Both the position numbers and the translations under genes were made by a program. From Colwellia sp. C1TZA3 (GTDB lineage: Bacteria > Pseudomonadota > Gammaproteobacteria > Enterobacterales > Alteromonadaceae): a DNA stretch of 59,086 nucleotides. Every line of letters begins with the position of its first letter. The first letter of the stretch is position 1. Below the pieces are notes generated by a model that was given only the letters and a program-made list of their open reading frames with translations, had not been told where the DNA came from and did not search any database. Positions 9,125 through 18,531 of this stretch are shown piece by piece. The stretch lies in contig NZ_VOLS01000025.1 of assembly GCF_007954265.1 (NCBI RefSeq), positions 1-59,086 on the forward strand, in the 5' to 3' direction.

Positions 9125-9152
9125 AAAAGATCACGCCTAATCTGTGATCTTT
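9125..9152 (-). terminator. Probable terminator after the 9188-10159 gene
   Basis: On the minus strand AAAGATCAC, 9-base loop, GTGATCTTTT. It is placed between the end of the upstream minus-strand gene and the -10 of rplM, so it would insulate the ribosomal operon. Confidence 0.65.
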
Positions 9153-9187
9153 CTCTACAAGACAAACGAAATTAACAAAAATCGCTA

Positions 9188-10159
9188 CTAGCGCCTGTTA
9201 AACACTTTATCTAGCTGTAATTTACTGGCTGGTAAATTACTCAGTTGCAATTTGATATAACGACTAGCGTGAGTTTCAATACCTTGATATAGCTCGGGAT
9301 AAAGCGCTTTAATTTGCGTAAGTGCTGACATAGTTGCCAGCTTGTAGGCATGGTTTGCCAATAAACTGGCTGCTTGTGCATAACTTGCTCGCCAAAGCTT
9401 ATCAGGTAATTTTTTACCCTTTACTTGCCTGTAAGCTTGAGTTATTTCTTTCATTAATAAATGCTTATATTGATAGCTAGCGCTAATATCAGCAAATGCA
9501 CTGATGGCCTTTTTATCTTGTTGCATCATGGCATAAATTTCTGCGTCCATAATGTGAGCAAAAGATTTTTGTCGGTTAATAAAGGCCGTAACAAAATGCC
9601 AATTAACCACACGCATTGAAAATAAATCTGCTTGCCATGCTTTAAACCCAGTTTGATGCGTTATTTGCCAAGGTAATATGGGCAGATTATCAGGCGGATA
9701 TTGTTGTGAAATTTTCTCAGCATGCGCACATAAATCTGCACTAACTTCAGGGTGATATTGCTGAATTATTCGCAGTCGCTTTGTATAAGCATAGGCATAT
9801 ACTCGGCTAAAAATGCGATAATACAACTTATTACTATCTTGCAATATCAGTTTAGCGTTTTTGTCAATTAACTCATGGTTTATGATCGCTTGATCAATAA
9901 TGACTTGATTCACTAATGAAAAACTCGCATTAATTGCGTGTTTGACCGCTTGAGTATTGCCCCCACACGCTGCGTTAAATAACTGAGCCCGCCAAATCAA
10001 ATGTTCACTCTGCCACATAGTAACAATGGCTTTTGGGATATATTTTGCGGTTATTTTAACAGAAGCTCTAAACGGATTGGCCGATATTTCAGCCAGTGCA
10101 TTTAGCGAAAGTAAGGTCATAAAGACTACGCTTAAGCTAATAATATGCTTTTTAATCAT
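9188..10159 (-). CDS. Hypothetical exported helical protein
   Basis: I do not recognise the family. The start at 10159 (MIKKHIISLSVVF) is chosen because it gives a clean signal peptide ending near LNALA-EIS and has GGAG about 10 bases upstream; the frame extends 7 codons further to 10180. The mature part, about 300 residues, is rich in Ala, Gln, Tyr and Lys and is predicted by eye to be all-helical, with no membrane segment and few cysteines. It sits alone between rplM and zapE, where E. coli has no equivalent gene, so it looks like a lineage-specific periplasmic protein. Confidence 0.6.
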   Translation of the reverse strand: MIKKHIISLSVVFMTLLSLNALAEISANPFRASVKITAKYIPKAIVTMWQSEHLIWRAQLFNAACGGNTQAVKHAINASFSLVNQVIIDQAIINHELIDKNAKLILQDSNKLYYRIFSRVYAYAYTKRLRIIQQYHPEVSADLCAHAEKISQQYPPDNLPILPWQITHQTGFKAWQADLFSMRVVNWHFVTAFINRQKSFAHIMDAEIYAMMQQDKKAISAFADISASYQYKHLLMKEITQAYRQVKGKKLPDKLWRASYAQAASLLANHAYKLATMSALTQIKALYPELYQGIETHASRYIKLQLSNLPASKLQLDKVFNRR

Positions 10160-10254
10160 TTTTGATGAACTCCATTTCAATTTAAAAACAACTTATTACC
10201 ATTTGATGAATTAATCAAATGGTATAAGTATATGTTATTAGTAAAACATATTTA

Positions 10255-11370
10255 TTACGGCAAATGCTCACTGGCTAAATAACTATGCGACTGCATTTCT
10301 TGCAGGCGACTCAAACAACGCTTAAATTCAAAGCTTAAACGACCGTTAACATATAAGCACTCTAATGCGACTTCTGCCGATATTATTAATTTAACATTAC
10401 GCTCATAAAATTCATCTATCAAGGCAATAAAGCGCCGAGTGCTGTCATCGTTGTCAACACCCATTTGCGTAACATTAGCTAATAACACCGTGTGATATAA
10501 ACGGCTTATTTCCATATAATCACTTTGACTACGGGCAGATTCACATAAGGTTGAAAACTCAAAGTGCACTACGCCATCTGATTCTTGAACCGTTGGTAAT
10601 GGGCGATTATTAATTTCAATAAGCTGGTCTTTTTTACCTGCTTCAAGTGATAAGCTTTGAAAGTAGTGCTTTAAATTTTCATCGGCTTGTTGGTCCAAAG
10701 GAAAATGAAAGATTTCTGCTTGCTCCAAAGTTCGAAGACGATAATCAACACCACTGTCGACGTTGATAATATCGCAACATTGGTTAATGAGTTTTATTGC
10801 CGGCAGGAAACGTTCACGCTGTAAGCCATTGCGATATAAGTCATCTGGAATAATATTTGATGTCGCGACCAGCGTGACATTGTGGGCAAATAACTCTTCA
10901 AATAAAGTGCCTAAAATCATTGCATCGGTAATGTCTGAAACAAAAAACTCATCAAAGCAAATAATACAGGTTTCATCGGCAAAGCGTTTAGCAATAATTT
11001 TTAGTGGGTCAGACTGCCCTTGCAGTAACTTTAATTCTTCATGTACACGATGCATAAAGCGGTGAAAATGCACCCGCATTTTATTGCTGAACGGTAAACC
11101 ATCATAAAAGGTGTCAACGAGATAGGTTTTACCACGGCCAACACCACCCCAAAAATAAATCCCCCTTATCAGTTTAACCTCTGGCTTTTTTACCACACGC
11201 TTCCAGCGATTAAACACCTTTTTAAAGCCTGTTACCGGTAAAGGTTGTGTAATCAAATCGTCATACAGACGTTGTAAATTTTTAACTGCATTTTCTTGTG
11301 CCGCGTCAAAAAGAAAGTCATCGCGGGTTAAATCTTGTCTATACTTTCCAATTGGAGATAATTTAATCAT
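10255..11370 (-). CDS. zapE: Cell division protein ZapE (AFG1-like ATPase)
   Basis: AAA-type ATPase that associates with the FtsZ ring in E. coli. Walker A is GGVGRGKTYL, followed by HRFMHRVHEEL, and Walker B is ICFDEFFVSDITDAMIL with the characteristic arginine region RRFIALIDEFYERNV near the C-terminus. 371 residues, normal. It is divergent from zapG, about 180 bases apart, the same arrangement as in E. coli, where zapE and zapG flank a shared intergenic region upstream of degQ. Confidence 0.94.
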   Translation of the reverse strand: MIKLSPIGKYRQDLTRDDFLFDAAQENAVKNLQRLYDDLITQPLPVTGFKKVFNRWKRVVKKPEVKLIRGIYFWGGVGRGKTYLVDTFYDGLPFSNKMRVHFHRFMHRVHEELKLLQGQSDPLKIIAKRFADETCIICFDEFFVSDITDAMILGTLFEELFAHNVTLVATSNIIPDDLYRNGLQRERFLPAIKLINQCCDIINVDSGVDYRLRTLEQAEIFHFPLDQQADENLKHYFQSLSLEAGKKDQLIEINNRPLPTVQESDGVVHFEFSTLCESARSQSDYMEISRLYHTVLLANVTQMGVDNDDSTRRFIALIDEFYERNVKLIISAEVALECLYVNGRLSFEFKRCLSRLQEMQSHSYLASEHLP

Positions 11371-11548
11371 TTAACTGCCATTTAATTAATGCTGACTTTA
11401 TTTTTATAACGTTTAGACCCATTACACTTGAAATATTATTTTTTACAAATATATTCATTAGGTAAGTAGCGTGAAGCACGTTATATTGAATTGAATTGAA
11501 GCTTATTTTCTCTAATTTTTTCCATTAATACAATGAAGGTAAAGAAAT

Positions 11549-12013
11549 ATGAATGTTGTTTTAGGGCTCGGGCTATTTATCGTTGGCGCAATTGTCGGTT
11601 TTTTTGCTAACAGAACGCTTTTTTCATCGGCACAAGAAACACAAAAACTTGCGACTAAAGCCAGCCAAAGTGAAGCAGAATTAGCACGCTATAAACTTGA
11701 CGTAGCAGATCACCTTGCAAACTCAGCCAAGTTGCTAGAGCAAATGAACAGTACATGCCAAGTCGCTATGGCTCAAATGGCTCAAAGCACCCAGCTGTTG
11801 CAACAAGTAACCCCTGATAATATTGAAAACATGCCGTTTTTCTCTAAAGAAACTCAAGAGCAATTAGCGCAGACAGTGAACTTACGACACGACAAAAATC
11901 TCCGTAAAAATGACGAAACTGCATCAGAGCCTCCGCTAGATTATTCCGGCGCACCCAGTGGCTTATTTGATGATAAAAAATATAATGCTACAAATACTGA
12001 AAAAAATAATTAG
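11549..12013 (+). CDS. zapG: YhcB/ZapG family (DUF1043) cell-envelope protein
   Basis: Small inner-membrane protein linked to cell division and envelope synthesis in enterobacteria. One N-terminal membrane helix (about 3-24, LGLGLFIVGAIVGFFA) is followed by a coiled-coil-like region (about 28-85) and a polar tail, longer here than in E. coli. RBS AAGGTAAAG precedes the ATG. Its place between zapE and degQ supports the call more strongly than sequence identity does. Confidence 0.87.
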   Translation: MNVVLGLGLFIVGAIVGFFANRTLFSSAQETQKLATKASQSEAELARYKLDVADHLANSAKLLEQMNSTCQVAMAQMAQSTQLLQQVTPDNIENMPFFSKETQEQLAQTVNLRHDKNLRKNDETASEPPLDYSGAPSGLFDDKKYNATNTEKNN

Positions 12014-12131
12014 GAACTAATCTTTTTATTACAGGTCTTTAATTGAGTGACCGCAGCAGGCTTGTTTAACTGATTTATTTAAAAAACAATCCTGTTGCTT
12101 TTAAGTACTTTAATTAGGAGTTTTCTGTTTC

Positions 12132-13493
12132 ATGAAGAATTTATCAGCTTTAATCAATATTGTCTTACTTTCCTTAACAATTGCCATGGTAAGTCTACCT
12201 GCGCAGGCTAAATTACCTCCATCGTTCAATGGGCAAAATATGCCTAGTCTTGCACCTATGTTAGAACAAGTAACACCAGGGGTTGTACTCATTTCAGTAC
12301 GTGGCACCCATGAAGTTGAACAGCGTGTGCCAGAAGCCTTCAAGTTTTTTTTTGGTAACCCACGACAGGGCCAAGGCCAACAAAAAGAGCGACAATTTCG
12401 TGGTTTAGGTTCAGGTGTCATTCTTGACGCTGACAAAGGCTATATTGTGACCAACAGCCATGTGGTTAATGATGCTGACGAAATCCAAATCACTTTAAAA
12501 GACGGCCGCCAACTTGATGCTAAAAAAATTGGTGGTGATGAGGCCAGTGATATCGCTTTATTGCAGATAGTAGCCGATGACCTTGTTGCAGTAAAAATAG
12601 CCGACTCTGACAACATACGAGTTGGCGATTTTGCTGTTGCTATAGGTAGCCCATTTGGCTTAGGTCAAACCGTTACCTCTGGTATTGTCAGCGCCTTAGG
12701 TCGCAGTGGTCTAAACGTTGAAAACTATGAAGATTTCATTCAAACCGATGCCGCGATCAATAGCGGTAACTCAGGTGGCGCTTTAATCAATTTACGTGGT
12801 GAACTTATCGGTATCAACACCGCTATTTTAGGCCCTAATGGTGGCAATGTTGGTATTGGTTTTGCCATTCCAAGTAACATGGTAGAAAACTTGGTTAACC
12901 AAATCATTGAGTTTGGCGAAGTACGACGCGGCGTTTTAGGTGTTGCCGGCCGTAGTGTCACCAGTGAAATTGCCAAAGCGATGGAACTTGATACTAACCA
13001 GGGTGGCTTTGTCGAACAAGTAATGCCAGATTCAGCCGCTGATGAAGCCGGTATTCGTGCCGGTGATGTTATTATTAAAATTAATGGCAAAATGATTAAA
13101 ACCTTTAACGCACTTAGGGGTAAAATTGGCTCCATTGGCGCTGGGCAAACCATAAAAATTACCGTTATCAGAAAAGACGGTAAAGAGAGAACCTATGACG
13201 TTACTTTGAAAAAAGCTGACATGGCTAATATCGAAGCGGCGAGTTTACACCCTATGCTCGATGGTGCTGAACTAGAAAACAACAGTCAAAGTAATGCTAT
13301 CAGTGTTGCTGAAGTTGCTGAAAACAGTCCTGCTGCTGCAGTAGGCTTGCGCAAAGGCGATGTTATTAATGGTATTAATCGCCAACGCATTAATAACATT
13401 GGTGAACTACGTAGTTACTTAAGTGATCATAAGGGCGTTTTTGCACTCAATGTGCAGCGGAACAATGCGTCATTATTCTTGATGATTCGCTAA
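12132..13493 (+). CDS. degQ: Periplasmic serine endoprotease DegQ/DegP
   Basis: HtrA-type protease and chaperone that removes misfolded envelope proteins. A signal peptide (1-26, ending AQA-KLPP) is followed by the trypsin-like domain with the triad H110 (TNSHVV), D140 (ASDIALLQ) and S214 (GNSGGAL), then two PDZ domains (about 255-345 and 365-450). 453 residues matches DegQ. In E. coli degS follows directly; here degS lies 5.8 kb downstream, past inserted genes and repeats. A terminator follows the stop. Confidence 0.95.
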   Translation: MKNLSALINIVLLSLTIAMVSLPAQAKLPPSFNGQNMPSLAPMLEQVTPGVVLISVRGTHEVEQRVPEAFKFFFGNPRQGQGQQKERQFRGLGSGVILDADKGYIVTNSHVVNDADEIQITLKDGRQLDAKKIGGDEASDIALLQIVADDLVAVKIADSDNIRVGDFAVAIGSPFGLGQTVTSGIVSALGRSGLNVENYEDFIQTDAAINSGNSGGALINLRGELIGINTAILGPNGGNVGIGFAIPSNMVENLVNQIIEFGEVRRGVLGVAGRSVTSEIAKAMELDTNQGGFVEQVMPDSAADEAGIRAGDVIIKINGKMIKTFNALRGKIGSIGAGQTIKITVIRKDGKERTYDVTLKKADMANIEAASLHPMLDGAELENNSQSNAISVAEVAENSPAAAVGLRKGDVINGINRQRINNIGELRSYLSDHKGVFALNVQRNNASLFLMIR

Positions 13494-13572
13494 TACTTTT
13501 ATCTTAGGGATTTTCATTATTTTCTGATAGCCGTTTATTAAATCCTAAGAACCAGCTTAAAAACTAAGCCTA

Positions 13573-13598
13573 AGCCTGTCAAACGACAGGCTTTTTTA
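13573..13598 (+). terminator. Terminator after degQ
   Basis: AAGCCTGTC, loop AAAC, GACAGGCTT then a T-run: a strong intrinsic terminator about 80 bases past the stop. Confidence 0.9.
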
Positions 13599-13608
13599 TA
13601 GTACTTAT

Positions 13609-13764
13609 ACCAGTTCCATTAAGTTTGTGATCTTGTTGTACGCAGGAAAAATAACTCAAGGTAAGGCGCTCGATTGAGCAATAGCTGGCTATTGGGATTG
13701 AGAGCAACACAGCCTTGAACTATTTTAACTAGTACAAGTGAGCAATAACTTAATGGGATTGGTA
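13609..13764 (+). repeat. Family I MITE-like repeat, copy 3
   Basis: 156-bp complete copy flanked by TTA on both sides (13606-13608 and 13765-13767). It starts about 10 bases after the degQ terminator. Confidence 0.92.
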
Positions 13765-13767
13765 TTA

Positions 13768-13801
13768 TACCAAGTTGATTAATTAAGTGATCAACTTGAT
13801 A
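13768..13801. repeat. 34-bp miniature family III derivative
   Basis: TACCAAGTTGATTAATTAAG followed by TGATCAACTTGATA: the left and right ends of family III joined with the interior missing. It is flanked by TTA on both sides (13765-13767 and 13802-13804), the left one shared with the family I copy just before it. Confidence 0.65.
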
Positions 13802-13905
13802 TTAACCACTAGCTTTGACGCTCAGCTAAATGAGCGATTTTTCGACAGGGCAAGTTATGTGTTATTATAGTTCACTTCTTTTTTATACTTCAACTAAGGC
13901 TTTTT

Positions 13906-14595
13906 ATGAAATTAACTTCTTTCCAGTCAAAGGTATTGGCCGCACTTATTGCCATATTTGTATTATCCACTGTCATTTATTTCTACTCGTCAAAAGATAG
14001 CACGCTGCCAAAAATGACAGTACAAGAGAAAAAAGCCAGATTTAAAGCACTCATTATTCCAGCAGTAAACGATGTCTATGCTGATCTTATGCTGCGATAT
14101 AACGAGGTTTCAACATCACTGGAATCAGGTAGTCATAGCGAAGAAATAGCCAAGCTGAAAGTAGAATATAAAGCAAAAAGCGATGCTGAACTTTTAATGG
14201 CACTGAAACCGCACCCTAAAAGTATTGCAATTGCACAAGCAGCGATGGAAAGCTCTTGGGCAACGTCTCGCTTCTTTAGAGAAGCTTATAATATCTTTGG
14301 TGTTTGGTCGTTTGATGAAGATGAACCCAGAATTGCTGCCCTTCAAAAACGGGGTGATAAAACTATTTGGGTCAAAGAATACTCATCAATAAAAGCCTCT
14401 GTTAGCGACTATTATCGAACCATTGCACGTGGTCGTGCCTTTAAAGAGTTTAGAAAATTAAAAATGAAAACTGATGACCCATTTGCTTTAGTTAAAAAAT
14501 TAGACCGTTATTCTGAAAAAGGTGCAGAATATGGACATGAATTAACCTCAATTATTAAGTTTAATAAATTTCATCAACTGGATGCGATTAACTAA
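13906..14595 (+). CDS. Bax-like glucosaminidase-domain protein
   Basis: Probable membrane-anchored peptidoglycan N-acetylglucosaminidase of the Bax / FlgJ C-terminal type. One N-terminal membrane helix (about 9-27) is followed by a linker and the catalytic domain (about 95-225). The motif AIAQAAMESSWATSRFFREA contains the expected catalytic Glu, and YNIFGVW completes the signature. 229 residues. It lies between degQ and degS as part of the segment that splits this normally adjacent pair. Its physiological substrate is not shown by the sequence. Confidence 0.83.
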   Translation: MKLTSFQSKVLAALIAIFVLSTVIYFYSSKDSTLPKMTVQEKKARFKALIIPAVNDVYADLMLRYNEVSTSLESGSHSEEIAKLKVEYKAKSDAELLMALKPHPKSIAIAQAAMESSWATSRFFREAYNIFGVWSFDEDEPRIAALQKRGDKTIWVKEYSSIKASVSDYYRTIARGRAFKEFRKLKMKTDDPFALVKKLDRYSEKGAEYGHELTSIIKFNKFHQLDAIN

Positions 14596-14736
14596 AGCAC
14601 CGCTTAATTCAACTAATACTTAATGCAACTAATGCTTAATTCAAGTATTGTCGACCAAATTTTAGCGCGAAAATAAATATAAGTGCTATAACAACCATTG
14701 ATGATGCTGTTATAGCTCACGCGCTAATATTTTGAG

Positions 14737-17433
14737 TTATTCGCGCAGCGGTTGCGGTTTTCCAACCGCATATCCCTGAACATAATTTACTCCCAAGGTC
14801 TTCAATACAGCTAGCGTCTGCTCATCTTCAACCCACTCAGCGATGGTTTGCATATCCATAACGTGGCCAACATCATTAACTGATTTTACCATCGCTAAAT
14901 CGACGGGGTCTCGAGCACAGTCTTTGACAAAACTACCATCGATTTTTAAGTAATCCACCGGCAAGTTTTTCAAGTAACCAAAAGAAGACATACCTGAACC
15001 AAAATCATCTAGGGCAAAACGGCACCCCAAGGCTTTAAGGGTACTGATAAAGCGCTTAGCTTGTTGTATATTTCTTATCGCTGAGGTTTCTGTAATCTCA
15101 AAACAGAGTTTATCACACCATTGAGGATAAGCTTCTAAGCTACTTTTTAGAAACACTAAAAACGCCTCATCACTCAAAGATTGGGCAGAAATATTGATAC
15201 TACAAAGCAATAACTCATTGAGTTCATCAGGGAATTGCTGGAAAAATTTAAGCGCGGAATTAAATACCCAACGATCGATCTGGATCATCATATTATAGCG
15301 CTCAGCCGCAGGTAAAAATGCCCCCGGGCCAACCAGTGTGCCATCATCAGCTTGCAAACGTAGTAATAGCTCGTAGTGCGTGCCAGCTTGAATTTCCCCC
15401 AGTGGCAGTATGGTTTGACGATAGAGTACAAAACTGTCGTTTTCCAATGCCGCAGTAATGCGAGCTACCCAGTGCATTTCGCCATGGCGCCTTGATGTTT
15501 CTTCATCATCTTCGGTATACACATGTACACGATTGCGACCGCCATCTTTAGCCATATAACAAGCCACATCTGCGGTACTTAAGCTCTGGCTGTGGTTTTC
15601 TGTATTTTTATCGATAACAACTAAACCAATACTGAGCCCTAAAGAAAAACTTTTGTCATGCCATATAAAGCGAAATTCATCCACTTGTTGGCGTAATATT
15701 TCAGCCGTATTTTCAGCCTGTGGTAAAGCACAATTCATCAATAGCACACCAAACTCGTCGCCGCCTAATCGAGCTAAGGTGTCACTGGCTCTTATGTGTG
15801 CTTGCAAGAGTGAAGTCAATTGCACTAACAACTCATCACCCGCTAAATGCCCACAAGTATCATTAACTATTTTAAATTGGTCTAAATCAATGTACAGCAA
15901 GCTGTGTTGGCAATCATCCGTACTAGCAACGGAGACAGCATGTTCAAGCCGTTCTTCAAATTCCATGCGATTGACTAAGCCAGTTAGCGAGTCATGTTTA
16001 GCTCTATGCTCTAACTTTTGCGTAATTAAATGCATCTCTGTGATGTCATGCAAAATCAGCACACAACCGATGGCCTGACCTAGTTTATTTTTAATCGACG
16101 TCACAGTGCATCGTAAACTATACTTTTGTGCACTTTTTAATAAACCCATGGTTGAAGAGCTGTCGCCAGACATCGCCTCGTCAATGCAATTTAATAAGCT
16201 TTCTTCCATCGAGTGTTGATTAGTCATATCCAATAAAGGCATCACCTGATATAGCAATTGCCCTTCAGCCTCTTGTGATGACCATTGGGTAATAGTTTCA
16301 GCAACTGGATTGAGATTATTGATCTTACCGTTTATGTCCATAGTGATCACGCCCTCACCAATCGATAATAAGGTAACCTGAGACAACTCTTTCTCGCGAA
16401 ATAAAGCGCCCTGTGCTTCACTGAGTTGTTGATAGCGCTGTTGCAACTCGGTACGAGCCCGCAATAATATAAACATGATCCAAAAAACGCCAATAGCTAA
16501 ACTAAAGGCTAGTAACGACAACACGATCATATCCCAACGCCACAACTGACTTTGATAACGTTCAAGTCGCAGGGCAATATTATAGCCCGGTGGCGACAAT
16601 GCTACGGTTTGGCTAAAACGTATGTCCTCATTATCTTTTAATAAACTCCGATCAACCACCTGACCATCATTAGTGATCATGCTAACGCCAAATTGATGTA
16701 AAAATTCATGATTAACCACAGTTTTAAGTAAATTGGGTACTGAATAAACCCCAGCAAATAAGCCCATAAATTCATTGCCACGATAAACTGGCACCCAAAC
16801 CTCAAAAGATGCAGGCCCCTGAATAGCAACAAATGGCTGAGTGTATATCGGCAAGCGTAACTCTTTCGCTAAGCGAGATGCACGGCGAGGTTCTTTAAGA
16901 TCAATTTTAAGACCAATAATTTGTTCGTTTCCTGCTAGGGGAGCTACGTTACCAATGATAAATTGCGCATCAATCCAAGTAATATTGATCAACTCTGGAT
17001 GGGTACTGACATAGTGACTCGCTCGCTGTTGAAATTCCTCACGGGTTAAGTTATCTGATGTACGTGCCATAGTTAATAGCCCAATATAATTAAGACTACC
17101 TTTTAAGCGTTTACGAATATCGACCCGAATAATTTCTGCTTTTTCGAGTAATTGCTGACGTTGCTCATTATTGATTGAATAGTAGCTTAGGCCTATGATG
17201 ACAGCGCAAAGTAAAATAAAACTTCCAGCCAGTGCTGCTGGGCCAGTCCAGGTTAACTTATAAAGCATTTGTCTAAAAAAATAGATCAACAATACCATCG
17301 CCATGCAGGCTAAAATTACAATATTTGATATTAGCGTTAACGGTTTAGTGTCTTGTTTTATCACCAACTGCCAAACACTATTGGGTAAGTCAATATCAAC
17401 CATTAAGGCTGTTTTTTCTGCCTCAGCAAACAA
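14737..17433 (-). CDS. C-terminal fragment: sensor, PAS, GGDEF and EAL domains
   Basis: The 898-codon frame downstream of the inserted repeat. It holds several membrane helices, a periplasmic region, PAS, GGDEF and EAL. The nominal start is a TTG (17433) without a visible ribosome-binding site; the next in-frame ATG (about 17403) is no better. If a promoter reads through or starts in the repeat, a truncated but catalytically complete cyclase/phosphodiesterase without its CHASE sensor could still be made. This is inference. Confidence 0.7.
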   Translation of the reverse strand: MFAEAEKTALMVDIDLPNSVWQLVIKQDTKPLTLISNIVILACMAMVLLIYFFRQMLYKLTWTGPAALAGSFILLCAVIIGLSYYSINNEQRQQLLEKAEIIRVDIRKRLKGSLNYIGLLTMARTSDNLTREEFQQRASHYVSTHPELINITWIDAQFIIGNVAPLAGNEQIIGLKIDLKEPRRASRLAKELRLPIYTQPFVAIQGPASFEVWVPVYRGNEFMGLFAGVYSVPNLLKTVVNHEFLHQFGVSMITNDGQVVDRSLLKDNEDIRFSQTVALSPPGYNIALRLERYQSQLWRWDMIVLSLLAFSLAIGVFWIMFILLRARTELQQRYQQLSEAQGALFREKELSQVTLLSIGEGVITMDINGKINNLNPVAETITQWSSQEAEGQLLYQVMPLLDMTNQHSMEESLLNCIDEAMSGDSSSTMGLLKSAQKYSLRCTVTSIKNKLGQAIGCVLILHDITEMHLITQKLEHRAKHDSLTGLVNRMEFEERLEHAVSVASTDDCQHSLLYIDLDQFKIVNDTCGHLAGDELLVQLTSLLQAHIRASDTLARLGGDEFGVLLMNCALPQAENTAEILRQQVDEFRFIWHDKSFSLGLSIGLVVIDKNTENHSQSLSTADVACYMAKDGGRNRVHVYTEDDEETSRRHGEMHWVARITAALENDSFVLYRQTILPLGEIQAGTHYELLLRLQADDGTLVGPGAFLPAAERYNMMIQIDRWVFNSALKFFQQFPDELNELLLCSINISAQSLSDEAFLVFLKSSLEAYPQWCDKLCFEITETSAIRNIQQAKRFISTLKALGCRFALDDFGSGMSSFGYLKNLPVDYLKIDGSFVKDCARDPVDLAMVKSVNDVGHVMDMQTIAEWVEDEQTLAVLKTLGVNYVQGYAVGKPQPLRE

Positions 17434-17470
17434 GTCATTATTGCCCCAAAATGCTGGCTGCCATATGTTA

Positions 17471-17627
17471 TACCAGTTCCATTAAGTTTGTGATCTTGTT
17501 GTGCGCAGGAAAAATAACTCAAGGTAAGGCGCTCGATTGAGCAATAGCTGGCTATTGGGATTGAGAGCAACACAGCATTGAGCTATTTTAACTAGTACAA
17601 GTGAGCAATAACTTAATGGGATTGGTA
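17471..17627 (+). repeat. Family I MITE-like repeat, copy 4, inside a gene
   Basis: Complete 157-bp copy, TACCAGTTCC...ATTGGTA, flanked by TTA on both sides (17468-17470 and 17628-17630). It interrupts the CHASE-GGDEF-EAL gene. This copy defines the element's borders, because the coding frame shows what the empty site looked like. Confidence 0.96.
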
Positions 17628-18322
17628 TTACCTACTTGTTTACGTAATGCGAGACTTTGCTCACCTGCCAAACTCAATAGATCGGTCTCTTGCAATAACT
17701 CATCCCAATCTAAGAGCAAGATGCTTAAGCCCCAGCTTTGTGTGCTCTGATTAGCATTATTTTTTATATTAACCGGTTGACGAACCACTAAAGCGAGCCC
17801 GCCCTGTCGCAAATTTAAGGGGCCTGAAATAGTGGCGGCATTACTCTGATAAGCCAATAATACGTCCGCTTTTCGATTTTCATCGGCCAGCAGATCATGC
17901 CCCAAAGCCGCTTTATTATTGGTCAAAGGATAAATATGTGATAAGACACTATTACGCGCCAATTGCAGGCTACGCAAACTTGGGTCGCGTTCAAACATAG
18001 TATGTGCAAACACTTCAAAATCAGACTGATCAAGTTCCGGTGATACCTGCACATAAGACTCAAGCTCATCGAGCATAAATAGCCGTGATTCAATACTGTC
18101 TTCAATCTTGTCAGCCATCAACGCAAGTTTTTGCTTAAGTATACTATTGCGCTCATCAGCCACGTTGGAGATGTAAATATTGCTAAGTAAAAATAGCAAA
18201 CCAATAATTAAGGTGAGAAAAAATAAAAATTTACCTGACACACCAAAACGAGAAGGCTTTGATGGATGAATATCTTTCTGCGGTGATTCTTGCTGATCAA
18301 ATGGTTTCAACAGCGGCTCCAT
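17588..18322 (-). CDS. N-terminal fragment: CHASE sensor domain, truncated
   Basis: 244 codons starting at ATG 18322. Residues 1-231 are the real N-terminus: a polar start, a membrane helix, then a CHASE domain with ARNSVLSHIYPLTNNKAALG. The last 13 residues (NTNPIKLLLTCTS) are encoded by the inserted repeat, which supplies the stop codon. Such a fragment would be a membrane-anchored, signal-less sensor piece. Confidence 0.75.
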   Translation of the reverse strand: MEPLLKPFDQQESPQKDIHPSKPSRFGVSGKFLFFLTLIIGLLFLLSNIYISNVADERNSILKQKLALMADKIEDSIESRLFMLDELESYVQVSPELDQSDFEVFAHTMFERDPSLRSLQLARNSVLSHIYPLTNNKAALGHDLLADENRKADVLLAYQSNAATISGPLNLRQGGLALVVRQPVNIKNNANQSTQSWGLSILLLDWDELLQETDLLSLAGEQSLALRKQVGNTNPIKLLLTCTS

Positions 18323-18531
18323 TAGGCATGAAAATTACAAATAGCACTTTGAATTTCATCAATTTTTTACCTTATATTCAGCCACAATAGCATAAGTTTG
18401 CTTTACTGTATTAGCTAATAATGGTGATTAAAATTTTTGTTACCATTATTAACTGAAAAAATGAGTTGCCTGATTTAGCTCGATGCAGAATAGATATAGC
18501 GCTGAAGTGGCCCTTAATCAAATTGGTATAA
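18323..18531. other. Upstream region of the split sensor gene
   Basis: No gene seen. The segment ends with TTAATCAAATTGGTA followed by TAA, which resembles a lone right end of a family III element abutting the family II repeat that follows. The promoter of the c-di-GMP gene should lie near 18330-18450 on the minus strand but is not clear. Confidence 0.4.

Larger units (their letters stand above)
14737..18322 (-). pseudogene. CHASE-PAS-GGDEF-EAL c-di-GMP sensor gene split by a family I repeat
   Basis: One original gene interrupted by the 157-bp repeat at 17471-17627. Removing the repeat plus one TTA copy (160 bases) leaves 3426 bases, exactly 1142 codons, and joins QVGN to IWQPAFWGNNDLFAE in frame. 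The restored 1141-residue protein would have a membrane helix (about 31-50), a periplasmic CHASE domain, membrane helices, a second periplasmic sensor region, another membrane helix, PAS, GGDEF (codons at 15751-15765, with an RxxD inhibitory site five residues before) and EAL (ELLLR in place of EALLR, with DDFGSG and KIDG intact). Both c-di-GMP domains keep their key residues, so the intact gene probably coded for a working dual-function enzyme. Confidence 0.88.

Noticed and set aside
17588-17630. Shared C-terminal peptide NTNPIKLLLTCTS in two predicted proteins (also at 54451-54490)
   Set aside because: It is not a conserved protein tail; it is the translation of the family I repeat end when a frame runs into it.
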